A stretch of DNA of 64,000 nt from Nitrobacter vulgaris (GTDB taxonomy: Bacteria; Pseudomonadota; Alphaproteobacteria; Rhizobiales; Xanthobacteraceae), in the NCBI RefSeq assembly GCF_002028545.1, contig NZ_MWPQ01000003.1, positions 1-64,000 of the forward strand, written 5' to 3'. The position numbers and the translations under genes are program-made. Positions 1 to 7,501 of the stretch are shown piece by piece. The notes beneath the pieces were generated by a model. The model was not told the origin of the DNA. It did not search any database and saw only the letters and a program-made list of their open reading frames with translations. The stretch's first letter is position 1. Every line of letters starts with the position of its first letter.

Positions 1-71
1 CGCTCGGCTACATCAGCCCCGTGCAGTTCGAGGAGCAACATATCCGGCCCATGGTCAAATCAGCAGTCTGA
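1..71 (+). CDS. IS3-family transposase OrfB, C-terminal end (partial)
   Basis: The frame open from base 3 reads LGYISPVQFEEQHIRPMVKS and stops at 69-71. A leucine-glycine-tyrosine-x-serine-proline stretch followed by phenylalanine-glutamate close to the stop is the usual C-terminus of IS3-type OrfB integrases (DDE/rve family). The rest of the gene lies left of the window. The following 60 or so bases would hold the insertion sequence right end; an end near 130 is possible but cannot be fixed from one copy. Confidence 0.6.
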   Translation, partial: LGYISPVQFEEQHIRPMVKSAV

Positions 72-305
72 TTCTGTCCAGCACCAGGGGCCCACTCCAA
101 TACGGGGTCAAATTTGCGAGCCGATTGACAATCAGCCCAACTCTCCCTCCGGCGGACGGTTGTCGCATATTGAGTTGGGAGAATTCCTCAGGAGTGGAAA
201 AGGCCCTGAACAGCAGGCACTGCTCCGGGTGATTGGTACGCTCGTGGAAGTGCCGCCATTTTACAGCGCGGATTGAACTTCCATGTTCGGCTCACGTTGC
301 CGAAC

Positions 306-533
306 ATGGCACGGCAATGGACATCAACTGACGATCGAGAACTTGCCTTGTTGAAAGAAACTCGGAAGCCCACTTCTGTAATCGCCAAACTCTTCCGCAC
401 CACAGAGGCGTCTGTCAGTAGTCGGTGGTCCGTTCTGCGTCGATCTATGTCTTCGGCGGATCGCGACCCAAATCACCAGAAAGCCAGCTCTTCGCCGTCT
501 CGTCCCGTAGCCAGTCGCAGTCGACGCACGTGA
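306..533 (+). CDS. Small SANT/Myb-like or HTH-like protein, hypothetical
   Basis: A 75-residue protein starting at ATG 306. Residues 1-46 look like a compact three-helix fold: MARQWTSTDDRELALLK, a proline turn, then IAKLFRTTEASVSSRW. This resembles the SANT/Myb-like or sigma-70 region 4-like small proteins common in Bradyrhizobium genomes, which are thought to bind DNA. The C-terminal 30 residues are serine/arginine-rich and probably disordered. No strong Shine-Dalgarno sequence is seen. It overlaps the opposite-strand zinc-ribbon gene by 89 bases, so one of the two may be shorter than drawn. Confidence 0.45.
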   Translation: MARQWTSTDDRELALLKETRKPTSVIAKLFRTTEASVSSRWSVLRRSMSSADRDPNHQKASSSPSRPVASRSRRT

Positions 534-624
534 GAACACGCGGACCTTTGCCGCCTGGCGGCAATGCCATGGTCATTGGCTTCCGGCAGATAGGACAGTT
601 GGTTGTTTTGAGGAGTTGGCCCAT
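445..624 (-). CDS. Small zinc-ribbon-like protein, hypothetical
   Basis: 59 residues from ATG at 624. Two CxxC pairs (CPIC near residue 10, CVDC near residue 34) separated by a glycine/proline loop suggest a rubredoxin-like zinc ribbon. Similar short proteins of unknown function are frequent in Bradyrhizobium. The frame is open further upstream to 720, but the homology-like part begins here. It converges with and overlaps the plus-strand gene at 306-533. Confidence 0.6.
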   Translation of the reverse strand: MGQLLKTTNCPICRKPMTMALPPGGKGPRVLTCVDCDWLRDETAKSWLSGDLGRDPPKT

Positions 625-751
625 CAGACAGAAAACCATGGCAGAGCGCCAAAGTCGAGCCATGTTTTGTCCAAAGCTTCCACCTCTGCGGGTCGTTGGT
701 GTTTGGCGCCGTCTGAACAATCACGTCGACGGCGCGCTTACTTGCAAACTC

Positions 752-775
752 AACCCCGCTCCGGCGGGGTTTTCT
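752..775 (+). terminator. Rho-independent terminator-like hairpin
   Basis: CCCCGC (754-759), a TCCG loop, GCGGGG (764-769), then TTTTCT on the plus strand. It is a textbook stem with a U-run, but no convincing plus-strand gene ends immediately before it. It may be left from a lost gene. Confidence 0.55.
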
Positions 776-861
776 ATTCCGGGAGCTAGAGGCTCTTTCG
801 ACCTTGCTAATCGATCGATTCGGCCGCCTCGTCGGCCTGGCTTGGGCGCCTGCGACCGACG

Positions 862-1155
862 TCACCTATTGACGTTTACGATCGCGCCGGTGCGCGCATC
901 CACATCTACTTCCATATAGCTTCCGGCAACGTCATAGCCCTCGACCTGCCACTCGTTGCCCCATTTGTTCGTGTTTGACACGGAAACCAGTCCGATACCG
1001 TTGGCGATATCGACTGCCGCCTGAAGCGGCAGTGGTCCCGCCTGGGTGTAGCTCTCGGTCACCGGTTCCTGAACGTAGCCGACGTCGGCTGCCGACGCGG
1101 GAACAGTGAATCCGATCATGGCTAAGGCGGCGGCGGGAAACAGATTTTTTCGCAT
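862..1155 (-). CDS. Secreted PepSY-like protein, hypothetical
   Basis: 97 residues from ATG 1155, preceded by GGAGAACGATC, a good ribosome-binding site; a start further upstream would hide the signal peptide. Residues 1-22 form a Sec signal peptide (MRKNLFPAAALAMIGFTV... with a PASAA cleavage region). The mature part, ending in a tryptophan-rich segment and VDVDARTGAIVNVNR, has the shape of a single PepSY/YpeB-like domain, a periplasmic domain thought to inhibit or modulate proteases. The domain assignment is from pattern only. Confidence 0.65.
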   Translation of the reverse strand: MRKNLFPAAALAMIGFTVPASAADVGYVQEPVTESYTQAGPLPLQAAVDIANGIGLVSVSNTNKWGNEWQVEGYDVAGSYMEVDVDARTGAIVNVNR

Positions 1156-1299
1156 GATCGTTCTCCAAGCGCGTTCAGACATTAGACGTTGTTGACACAT
1201 CTCAGCAAAACGCATGTGGCGGAAGACCGTTCCGCATTCATCGCTTCAACCGGGTCGAGGGGGGCCGGTCTGCTCGGACAGTTCTGCTTCTGATCCGCA

Positions 1300-1332
1300 A
1301 AAAGGCCCGCCGGGATGGGTATCGCGGCGGGT
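1300..1332 (-). terminator. Terminator of the 1452-1712 gene
   Basis: On the minus strand CCCGCCG (complement of 1325-1331) pairs with CGGCGGG (complement of 1306-1312) and is followed by a T-run (complement of 1300-1304). It lies downstream of the minus-strand gene at 1452-1712. Confidence 0.55.
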
Positions 1333-1451
1333 CTAATCGAAACGGTGATCATACGTCAGGCATGAGCCCGTTCCTCCGACCCAATGCGCGGAGCAGAAGG
1401 CGTTCCTATCGCTTCGCCTTCAGCGCGCGCTCCGGTGGGGTTTTCTTGGAG

Positions 1452-1712
1452 TTACGCTCCAAAGATCGCTTCGGAGGGGTTTTCTGGCCCACTCGGCAAT
1501 GCCTTATCGACGATCGCCAGGATTATCTCTAAATCGCGCTTCATGACGGCGGTGTCCTCACTCTTTATGGCAACACGGGCCAGTGTTCGGATATCCACCA
1601 AGGCTTCCCTGGGATCGAGGGAAGGCTCTTTATCCCCCTGTCGAGAGGGGACTTCCTGCCCACGCGCCTTTATCAGTGTTCGGATGTGAGACAAGTTCTT
1701 ACGCTTGTTCAT
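1452..1712 (-). CDS. Hypothetical protein, 86 aa
   Basis: Starts at ATG 1712 after AAGGAGGGTTTG, a strong ribosome-binding site that decides the start although the frame is open to 1847. The protein is charged, mostly helical and soluble, with no signal peptide or membrane segment (begins MNKRKNLSHIRTLIKARGQE). I do not recognise a family. A hairpin terminator lies about 120 bases beyond its stop. Confidence 0.6.
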   Translation of the reverse strand: MNKRKNLSHIRTLIKARGQEVPSRQGDKEPSLDPREALVDIRTLARVAIKSEDTAVMKRDLEIILAIVDKALPSGPENPSEAIFGA

Positions 1713-1863
1713 CAAACCCTCCTTTTGTCGCGGCGACGTCTGGGGCGACGGCGTCGACCAACTCAGATGTAAATGGCGACGAAGACGACCGTCCCCAAAT
1801 GCAGAAACGGCAGATGAACCACTAGCGACCGTATCGGTCATGGCCATCGTTCGAATGGGGTCT

Positions 1864-2601
1864 TTAACGCTTCGGTGCCCTGCATCCCGCGGCTTCGGCT
1901 TCTTTCTCAGAACAAAACCATCTGTGATCCGGCTTAGCCATGTTCATGTCCGCATACCAGCGATCACCCACGATGTGATAGATGCATTCGCCGTCGTGCA
2001 CGCCGGCCTTAATGGTGCATGCCGGATCGGGAGCTTCCTGTGACGACATTCCTTCCAGCAAGAGCTTTTGAGCAGTCGCGGGCACTGAGACGGAGCCGAG
2101 AATGACGGTCTGTTTGCTCCGGGATCGCCAGTCCCATGGGGCAATAAACGCGCCAGACCAAAGTCCGGCGTGTATCTCGCGGGACCATGATTCATCAGCG
2201 ACATAGCGGTTGGAATCCCTAACGGATGCGAGTGCCCATCCGTGCTGGACCATCCACTGATTGATGTCATGGCCGGCGATGGAGCAAAAAGCGAGCGAAC
2301 GATCATAGCTTTCCTTGCCAGATACTTCGCAGGACCACGGCCGGTTGTTGGAGAAGTCCGAGAGAGCATCACGCGCGGCGATGCCACATGCCCATTTCTT
2401 ACCTTCGGCATCCAGACACAGTTGGTCCGATTCTGGGGCATCGATACTCTGCAGCCGGATCTTTTTCTCTCCAATATCAACGGTATCGCCGTCGATAATG
2501 CGCGGCTCGCCTGAGATGGTCTCAGCGTGAGCTACGAGGCCGGCTAAACAGAGCAATCCAACAAAAGTAGTGGCGGCGACAGTGCGTGAGAGGGTGAACA
2601 T
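1864..2601 (-). CDS. Thermonuclease-family (SNase-like) secreted nuclease
   Basis: A 245-residue protein with an N-terminal signal peptide (MFTLSRTVAATTFVGLLCLA...AHA). The staphylococcal nuclease-like OB-fold follows: IDGDT, then KIRLQSIDAPE with the calcium-binding aspartates, a YDRSLA segment, and the typical GLWSGAFIAPWDWR end. Such proteins are calcium-dependent secreted phosphodiesterases acting on DNA and RNA, although activity of this family in rhizobia is not established. About 80 further C-terminal residues carry cysteines and no known domain. ATG 2601 is preferred because it gives a proper signal peptide; a GTG at 2631 is possible. Confidence 0.85.
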   Translation of the reverse strand: MFTLSRTVAATTFVGLLCLAGLVAHAETISGEPRIIDGDTVDIGEKKIRLQSIDAPESDQLCLDAEGKKWACGIAARDALSDFSNNRPWSCEVSGKESYDRSLAFCSIAGHDINQWMVQHGWALASVRDSNRYVADESWSREIHAGLWSGAFIAPWDWRSRSKQTVILGSVSVPATAQKLLLEGMSSQEAPDPACTIKAGVHDGECIYHIVGDRWYADMNMAKPDHRWFCSEKEAEAAGCRAPKR

Positions 2602-2650
2602 TGGTACCGCCTGGGTAGGTGCGTTTCTCACTCTCTTGTAGCCTTAAATA

Positions 2651-2980
2651 TCATGGCTGTATCGTTATGAAGAAGCTTTTGCTGTTCGCGGTTGTCCCAC
2701 TTGATGACGGAGCGGCCACTGCTATGGCGGTCGGAACCGTCAACACTCCGGCCGCGCTGCAAAAGGCGAGGCCGGCGCCCCACAGCGTCATGTCGAGCGT
2801 TTTCTCGCAGATGCTGACGTGTTTTTCCTCCCAGAAGTGGCGAAGTCCATCTGCGATCGAAAGCGCCTTCGCGATCGGCTCTCCGTCTCGCTTCGCATTC
2901 GCAGCCAGGAATTCTTCGACGCGATGCTTCAGATTGCTGAATTCGTCGATTTCAGAATTTGAACCGCTCTCGCGCAGCAA
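2651..2980 (-). CDS. Hypothetical protein with C-terminal membrane segment
   Basis: About 109 residues, apparently from a TTG at 2980, with no better start in frame. Residues 1-60 are charged and helical; residues about 64-90 are hydrophobic and could span the membrane. Just upstream (about 3055-2960 on the minus strand) a different frame encodes a coherent helical stretch (LTAVALLTAIELKIKLAARE) that would join this protein smoothly. The gene may therefore have lost its true N-terminus to a single frameshift. Family not recognised. Confidence 0.45.
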   Translation of the reverse strand: MLRESGSNSEIDEFSNLKHRVEEFLAANAKRDGEPIAKALSIADGLRHFWEEKHVSICEKTLDMTLWGAGLAFCSAAGVLTVPTAIAVAAPSSSGTTANSKSFFITIQP

Positions 2981-3046
2981 GCTTGATCTTCAACTCGATT
3001 GCGGTGAGCAGCGCCACAGCGGTGAGCTGCGCCTGAATCTGGTTGC

Positions 3047-3493
3047 CTAAGACCGTCCGGATGATGACGTCCGCGTGGGGACCACGTGACCGTCAATGTG
3101 CGCCCCGTCGGGTTTCTCGACCAAAATGGCTTGGCCGTCTTCCGTTAAGAGCCGCGCGCCGTTTTCGTTGGCGAGATTAACCCAAGCATCGCTTGCCGAT
3201 TCCTCGCCACCGGCCATTGCTCTAACGGCTGCGCCAGGAATGTCGATTTGCTTGTCTTCCTTTTCCAGCCAGTCATGTCCAGCTGGAGTCAGGCTGTGAA
3301 CGACGACGCGATCTGCTCTGCCGCCCGCTCTATGAACAAGTGCGTGGATCAGCTTTTGTTGCTCTGCCAAGCCCAGATGGTCGACCACATCTTGGGGGCC
3401 TTCATCATCGATCGTCAGGTCATGCGGCCCGCCCGATGGTAAGGCCTCGACCTTTAGAAGGATACGGCGCAGCAAGTCTCGATTCCAACGCAT
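3047..3493 (-). CDS. DUF2513-like protein
   Basis: 148 residues from ATG 3493, with GGAGGG upstream. The opening MRWNRDLLRRILLKVE and the middle KLIHALVHRAGG...SLTPAGHDWLE match the DUF2513 pattern: an N-terminal helix with a [KR]-[RW]-[ND]-x-D/E-L-[VL]-R-x-[IL]-L motif, then a winged-helix-like segment with LTxxGHD[FW]L. Members are small soluble proteins of unknown function, often found in prophages and islands. The C-terminal third is not typical of the family. Confidence 0.6.
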   Translation of the reverse strand: MRWNRDLLRRILLKVEALPSGGPHDLTIDDEGPQDVVDHLGLAEQQKLIHALVHRAGGRADRVVVHSLTPAGHDWLEKEDKQIDIPGAAVRAMAGGEESASDAWVNLANENGARLLTEDGQAILVEKPDGAHIDGHVVPTRTSSSGRS

Positions 3494-3697
3494 CAACGCC
3501 CTCCGTCAAATTATCGACCGTTACCATCATAGCAACGCGCCCTTGACCGCAAATCCGCGCGGCGATGCTGACGGCTGGAAGTGGTGGCGAAGGGCCGCCG
3601 GGCCGTGCTGCCCTATTCGATAATGGCTTTGCCAACATAATGCCTACACGAGGCATTTCCGGATTGCGGTGATATGAGTTTAAGTTATTGATTTTGT

Positions 3698-3742
3698 TGG
3701 TGAGCGCGGAGGGACTCGAACCCTCGACCCCATGATTAAAAA
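3698..3742 (-). repeat. 3' half of a tRNA-Lys(TTT) gene, probable attachment-site scar
   Basis: On the minus strand the sequence contains the anticodon loop TTTTTAA, anticodon-stem 3' strand TCATG, variable loop GGGTC, a perfect T-arm (GAGGG-TTCGAGT-CCCTC), acceptor strand CGCGCTC, A and CCA. The 5' half of a tRNA is missing: the sequence before the anticodon loop (CTGGC) does not pair with TCATG. A tRNA copy cut in the anticodon loop and kept to the CCA end is what tyrosine integrases leave at one end of an element. Confidence 0.7.
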
Positions 3743-3817
3743 GCCAGGTGCGGGCCAGTTACAAGCACGGGCGCGATGTTAAAACGGGCTGGGTTTGATC
3801 CAAGCATGGAGAACCCA

Positions 3818-4237
3818 ATGCCAGTCCTGAAGTCCCTTTCCTTCACCGCAATGCCCAAGTCCGCCAGTGATCCGGTCCATATCCGGAGGGCTAAATTCAT
3901 TGAAAAGCTGGAGGAGCAGAAGCTTCTTCTTCAAGATCCCGGATATGTCCGTACTGTCCAGAGGATGGCTGAGGTGGACGGCCAGAAGCAGGCGGTCGTC
4001 CGTAGGCAGAGGGTCCGGCCATGGTGGAAGATGGATTCCACCGGCCAGATCATCATGTCGGTCAAGTTCGGTGCCAAGCCCATCGAGTTTGAGAAGGGCA
4101 AGGCCGGAATCGCCGTCCCGTCGAAGGACAAGCTGCCGACGGTGATCAACACCCTGATCGAAGCCGTTCGCGCGGGCGAAATGGATGATCTCTTCGCAAA
4201 TGCCAGCAAGTCGCGACCTGCCGTCGGGAAGAAGTAG
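3818..4237 (+). CDS. DUF6641-like hypothetical protein
   Basis: 139 residues from ATG 3818, with GGAG 6 bases upstream. The sequence MPVLKSLSFTAMPK, HIRRAKFIEKLEEQKLLL, RVRPWWK and FGAKPIEFEKGKAGIAVPS is a pattern I associate with a conserved family of about 140 residues of unknown function found in Bradyrhizobium islands (DUF6641). It is basic, soluble, and has no signal peptide. A strong hairpin terminator begins 13 bases after its stop. Confidence 0.65.
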   Translation: MPVLKSLSFTAMPKSASDPVHIRRAKFIEKLEEQKLLLQDPGYVRTVQRMAEVDGQKQAVVRRQRVRPWWKMDSTGQIIMSVKFGAKPIEFEKGKAGIAVPSKDKLPTVINTLIEAVRAGEMDDLFANASKSRPAVGKK

Positions 4238-4249
4238 AGCCCACCTGAT

Positions 4250-4278
4250 AAACCGGGAGGCTCAATCACTCCCGGTTT
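4250..4278 (+). terminator. Terminator hairpin after the 3818-4237 gene
   Basis: AAACCGGGAG (4250-4259) and CTCCCGGTTT (4269-4278) form a perfect 10-bp stem with a 9-base loop. Confidence 0.65.
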
Positions 4279-4453
4279 CTGGGCTTCTGGAACGTCCAAA
4301 TCCTTGAGAAGGTATTTCTCCATTCTTCAGACCCCGGACGTTCTGGTGTGTCCTGAAGAGGGATGAGTTGAGCCAAAGGATCTTCGGATGATCAGTCACC
4401 GGGAATCCTGTGAGCCGGTGAATCCTGTGCAGCGCGGATTTCAACGCAGGAAT

Positions 4454-4684
4454 CTAGCGCTTACGGCCACGCCTCGGCGGACGTTGTAATAGGTCAGCTG
4501 GCTCGACACCAAGAGCGTCGCTGAGCTTGACCATGATTTCCAGCCCCACCCACGTATCGCCCTTTTCCACTTTGCTCATGTACGTCCGATTGACCTCAGC
4601 CTCATAGGCGAGCTCTTCCTGAGAAATCCCTTTCTCATGCCTGATCCGGCGCAGGTTGGCGGCAAAGACTTGGCGATAGTCCAT
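4454..4684 (-). CDS. XRE-family transcriptional regulator (HTH cro/C1 type)
   Basis: 76 residues from ATG 4684. Residues 7-63 form a complete Cro/C1-type helix-turn-helix: FAANLRRIRHEKGISQEELA, then NRTYMSKVEKGD as the recognition helix region, and LSDALGVEPADLL. The tail is short and basic (RPPRRGRKR). There is no second domain, so it is probably a simple DNA-binding repressor. It faces away from the plus-strand pair at 4814-5349 and could control it through the 130-base gap between them; that link is inferred. Confidence 0.8.
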   Translation of the reverse strand: MDYRQVFAANLRRIRHEKGISQEELAYEAEVNRTYMSKVEKGDTWVGLEIMVKLSDALGVEPADLLQRPPRRGRKR

Positions 4685-4813
4685 ACGGACAGCCAACCGC
4701 CGTGTCCGCTATAAACCCACCGCTTTAAACAGACATTATTTTCTGATAGGCCAGTTACTCATTCTGGGACCGAGGGTAGAATCTCGTCTGTGATGAGATG
4801 AAGGGAGGCTGAA

Positions 4814-4978
4814 ATGCAAATTGACAAACTGTCGGCACTCGTTCTGGCCGGAGCACTGATCTTGTGGTTTCCGGGATATCGCTGGACGGATAAGGGAGCC
4901 ATCTGGACGATGACGGCCTTGATCATCGTTGCGGGCGCCTACTTGGTGATGTGGGAGAAGCAGCGTTGGCGGAAATGA
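4814..4978 (+). CDS. Small two-helix membrane protein (54 aa), hypothetical
   Basis: Starts at ATG 4814 behind AAGGGAGGCTGAA. Residues 7-20 (SALVLAGALILWF) and 33-47 (MTALIIVAGAYLVMW) are hydrophobic, joined by a short charged loop, and the tail is basic. The stop TGA overlaps the ATG of the next gene (ATGA), so the two are very probably translated together. No family recognised. Confidence 0.65.
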   Translation: MQIDKLSALVLAGALILWFPGYRWTDKGAIWTMTALIIVAGAYLVMWEKQRWRK

Positions 4979-5349
4979 CTAACTCTTCCGATCAGCCAGC
5001 GGAGCGGCCGACCTCGTTTGTCAGCCAGCGCGGGTTGGCGCTCACCGTCTACATCCTCTACCTCATCGGCTACGTGAACGGCGTCACGGCGCTGGTCGGG
5101 GTCATCATTGCGCACGTCAAGGCACCGTCGTCCGACGAGGTCCTGCGAAGCCACTACCGGTTTCAGATTCGGACCTTCTGGATCGGGCTTCTGTATCTCG
5201 TCGTCGGTTGGCCCCTTGCCTACGTCTTGATCGGCATCCCGGTGCTGGTCTGGTGGCTCATTTGGAGCATCATCCGCATCATCAAGGGAATGGTCGTCTT
5301 GAACGATGGCAGGCCGATTGCCAGACCCAAATCCTGGTTATTCGGTTGA
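4975..5349 (+). CDS. DUF4870-like membrane protein
   Basis: 124 residues from ATG 4975, which overlaps the previous stop by four bases and implies translational coupling. Three hydrophobic segments (about 23-46, 65-84, 86-104) surround the motif SSDEVLRSHYRFQIRTFW, the conserved centre of DUF4870/Tim44-neighbour-type small integral membrane proteins; then follows GMVVLNDGRPIARPKSW. Function unknown. With the 54-residue protein it forms a two-gene membrane operon. Confidence 0.7.
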   Translation: MTNSSDQPAERPTSFVSQRGLALTVYILYLIGYVNGVTALVGVIIAHVKAPSSDEVLRSHYRFQIRTFWIGLLYLVVGWPLAYVLIGIPVLVWWLIWSIIRIIKGMVVLNDGRPIARPKSWLFG

Positions 5350-5550
5350 GAGATCCCTTTAGAAGAGCGTGAGGCGTCCGAACTTCGATGGGCGGTTCAA
5401 TCGAAGGCACCCGCCGACGCGGCATGCGGATCACGTAGTTTAACGCGTGCCGATGCAATTTTCCGGCCGCACCATCGAAAACGTCTCATTCCTCAAATCG
5501 CAACACGCAAGGCGACAAGCGGAAGTCCCATAGAAAAATAGAGGCTCTTC

Positions 5551-6150
5551 ATGACCCAGAAAGTTCTGATCTTTTCTGCCGCAGTTGTCGCCGTTGGCCT
5601 ATCGGCTGCTGTTTTGAGTGGCGCCTTCACCACGTCGCCGCAAGCCATGTGCTCGGCAAGGGACGTTGAGGGGACACTACATCGGGAGTGGGTCGACATG
5701 TTGTCTAACACCACTTTCGCCAGCATACTTGGACTTCCGAAAGATGCTGTCATTGGTCTGACGGAAGCTGAAATACAGAGTGATCCAGCCTATAAAGAAG
5801 CTTACGCGCAACTTCTGGAAGTGCAACGGGCTAAGACAATCGACCAGGTCAGGGCTAAGGAAATTCGTCAGGAGATGCTGCGAATTAAACAACGCGTCAT
5901 TGACGAGTATAAGGCCAACCACCCGACGCCTAAGGCACCGCCGACAGAAGTCAGGTTCGTTTCAGACCCGGTCGCCCTCGAATTTGATCCCAATATTGAG
6001 CGGGTCACTTGCACTCGGCAGTTGGCCACCAACAATCAGTTCATAAACCTCATTCTCGGGGCCGACGGAGAAAACGGCGTGACAACGAGATACAGCGTTC
6101 AGCCGGGAACGGATGGGGGATATATGGTCTCGATCTTGGACAACCGCTGA
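5551..6150 (+). CDS. Exported or membrane-anchored hypothetical protein
   Basis: 199 residues from ATG 5551. Residues 4-30 form a signal peptide or N-terminal anchor (VLIFSAAVVAVGLSAAVLSG). A central charged helical region (about 75-120, YAQLLEVQRAKTIDQVRAKE) may be a coiled coil, and the C-terminal part is beta-rich. Two cysteines (34 and about 154) could form a disulfide. No family recognised. It stands alone in its strand context. Confidence 0.55.
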   Translation: MTQKVLIFSAAVVAVGLSAAVLSGAFTTSPQAMCSARDVEGTLHREWVDMLSNTTFASILGLPKDAVIGLTEAEIQSDPAYKEAYAQLLEVQRAKTIDQVRAKEIRQEMLRIKQRVIDEYKANHPTPKAPPTEVRFVSDPVALEFDPNIERVTCTRQLATNNQFINLILGADGENGVTTRYSVQPGTDGGYMVSILDNR

Positions 6151-6470
6151 GCTTCGTTACTTTCAGAAGTCAAATTTCGAGACGCACAAGTGCGGGAATC
6201 ACGGCTCGGGTTTAAGTGGTCCGTGGGAGATCGCTATGGGTGACCATCGACGACCGAGGACATACATTGCGCCGTGACGGTTCGGAATGCAGTGCGTCGA
6301 AGGATCGATTTCAGACTGACAAAGACGCTGGCGCTATTTCTCCGGTGAGCGACCTTTCACGCGCCCGATCACATGTTCGTCTCCGTGAATTCTGGCTGGC
6401 GGTGTCTAAACATATGAAAGCCCGATGGCTCCCCTTGACGTTACGATACTGTTGATCGGAGCTGAGTGCC

Positions 6471-6535
6471 TCATTTGGTGTGAATCATCGGCTTCCATTT
6501 GCCGTCTCTGATCGCCAACATCACTTGCTCGCAAT
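6471..6535 (-). pseudogene. Fragment of the 8354-8623 gene (3' end copy)
   Basis: The minus-strand reading QVMLAIRDGKWKPM followed by IHTK is the same C-terminus as the secreted protein at 8354-8623 (QVMLAIRDGKWKPM then NHGK). Bases 6485-6527 are identical to 8368-8410. The frame is open to 6653, but upstream of the shared piece the sequence is unrelated. It is therefore a fused fragment rather than a second functional copy. Confidence 0.6.
6485..6527 (+). repeat. 43-bp direct repeat, copy 1
   Basis: Identical over 43 bases to 8368-8410. Both copies lie within the 3' coding end of the same small-protein sequence. Confidence 0.85.
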
Positions 6536-6958
6536 CAGCCTCGGCGCGGCGACCGTGTCCCAGTAGCCGACGACGGAGACGCCGATGATGATAGTCACAT
6601 TGAATATTTGATGATGGGTAAAGCGCAGCTTGCTTCTCCTGAAAGCGTAGCACGGCCTATCCAAAGCGTCTGCCCGATCGCCGGCGTGCCGGACAGGTTG
6701 GTGGTGAATGAGGTGATTGCCGCCGCGAGCGCGGTGATCGCGTAGAACGCCACGCCGACCAGGCTATGAAGTCATGCCGAATTGCACGGCGCACGGAATC
6801 GAACTCATGTTACCCGTTGCCTGCATGAAGGATTGGACGGGCGGCGAACCCTCAGGCCCGTCCTTGCTCTCACGCGTGCGTGAGCGTACGCCTAGCTCGG
6901 TTGCTGTTCCTAACCATGCACAGCATGGTATTGGACTGCATTCCCTCGGAGGTTGAAC

Positions 6959-7090
6959 ATGAGTAGCGTAAGGCAAGGCTGGGTTATCGGAGGCGCGGTC
7001 GTCGTGCTGCTGGCCCTCTTTTCCTCCTTTTACAACGGAACGGGCACGCATTACCGGCCTGCCGGGACTGCCGTAGCGCAATCTGAGTGA
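6959..7090 (+). CDS. Small membrane or secreted protein (43 aa), hypothetical
   Basis: ATG at 6959 preceded by TCGGAGGTTGAAC, a strong ribosome-binding site. Residues 8-25 (WVIGGAVVVLLALFSSF) are one hydrophobic helix, followed by a short polar tail. A bidirectional terminator follows 22 bases after the stop, which supports a real transcription unit. Confidence 0.5.
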   Translation: MSSVRQGWVIGGAVVVLLALFSSFYNGTGTHYRPAGTAVAQSE

Positions 7091-7112
7091 GTTGAACTGG
7101 TTTCGCAAAAAC

Positions 7113-7148
7113 GAAGCCGCCAGACCCTTCACAGGCGATGGCGGCTTC
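7113..7148. terminator. Bidirectional terminator between converging small genes
   Basis: GAAGCCGCCA (7113-7122) and TGGCGGCTTC (7139-7148) form a perfect 10-bp stem. On the minus strand it is followed by a T-rich run, so it best serves the gene at 7169-7357; on the plus strand it closes the gene at 6959-7090. Confidence 0.65.
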
Positions 7149-7168
7149 CTCTGCTCTTAGCTCTGTTT

Positions 7169-7357
7169 CTACGGCAGAATGTCGCTCTTTCCCGGCTTGG
7201 CGTACTTGATGTTCTCGTCGCCGCCCTTCTTTATCTTCTCGGCCAATTCCTTATCCGCTTCCTCGGTCAGCTGTTCCATAGTCTTGCCGAGCGTCTTCGT
7301 CGGGTCCTGCTTCGGCTCGCCCGCAGGGGGGAAGTTCGTGCTGCTGTCGTTGCCCAT
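7169..7357 (-). CDS. Small hydrophilic hypothetical protein (62 aa)
   Basis: Starts at ATG 7357 with AAAGGA about 8 bases upstream. The protein is strongly charged and helical (TMEQLTEEADKELAEKIKK) with a disordered N-terminus. It has no cysteine, signal peptide or membrane segment. Family not recognised. A terminator lies just past the stop. Confidence 0.55.
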   Translation of the reverse strand: MGNDSSTNFPPAGEPKQDPTKTLGKTMEQLTEEADKELAEKIKKGGDENIKYAKPGKSDILP

Positions 7358-7501
7358 ATGAAAGTCCTTTCGTTAGGGATGCGAGGACAACGGGTGCCTT
7401 CTGGAAGGGTTCCTCCGTGCAGCGGTTTTGCTCAACACGATTTCCGGGATGCATTCACGCGCCGTGCGCGACCAAGCCGCCGTTTCTAAGAGGCTAACAA
7501 T

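Larger units (their letters stand above)
6151..6958. other. Gene debris, no intact gene
   Basis: No convincing intact gene. The minus strand between about 6535 and 6770 contains coding-like hydrophobic stretches (for example LVGVAFYAITALAAAITSF and GVSVVGYWDTVAAPRLI) separated by frame changes, so it looks like a decayed membrane-protein gene. The part at 6471-6527 is a fragment of the gene at 8354-8623. Confidence 0.5.

Noticed and set aside
3698-3742. Complete tRNA gene
   Set aside because: The 5' acceptor strand, D-arm and 5' anticodon stem are missing; only the 3' half is present.
6774-7132. Overlapping short frames on both strands near 6.8-7.1 kb
   Set aside because: Only the 43-residue frame at 6959 has a good ribosome-binding site; the others have no motif and no start signal.
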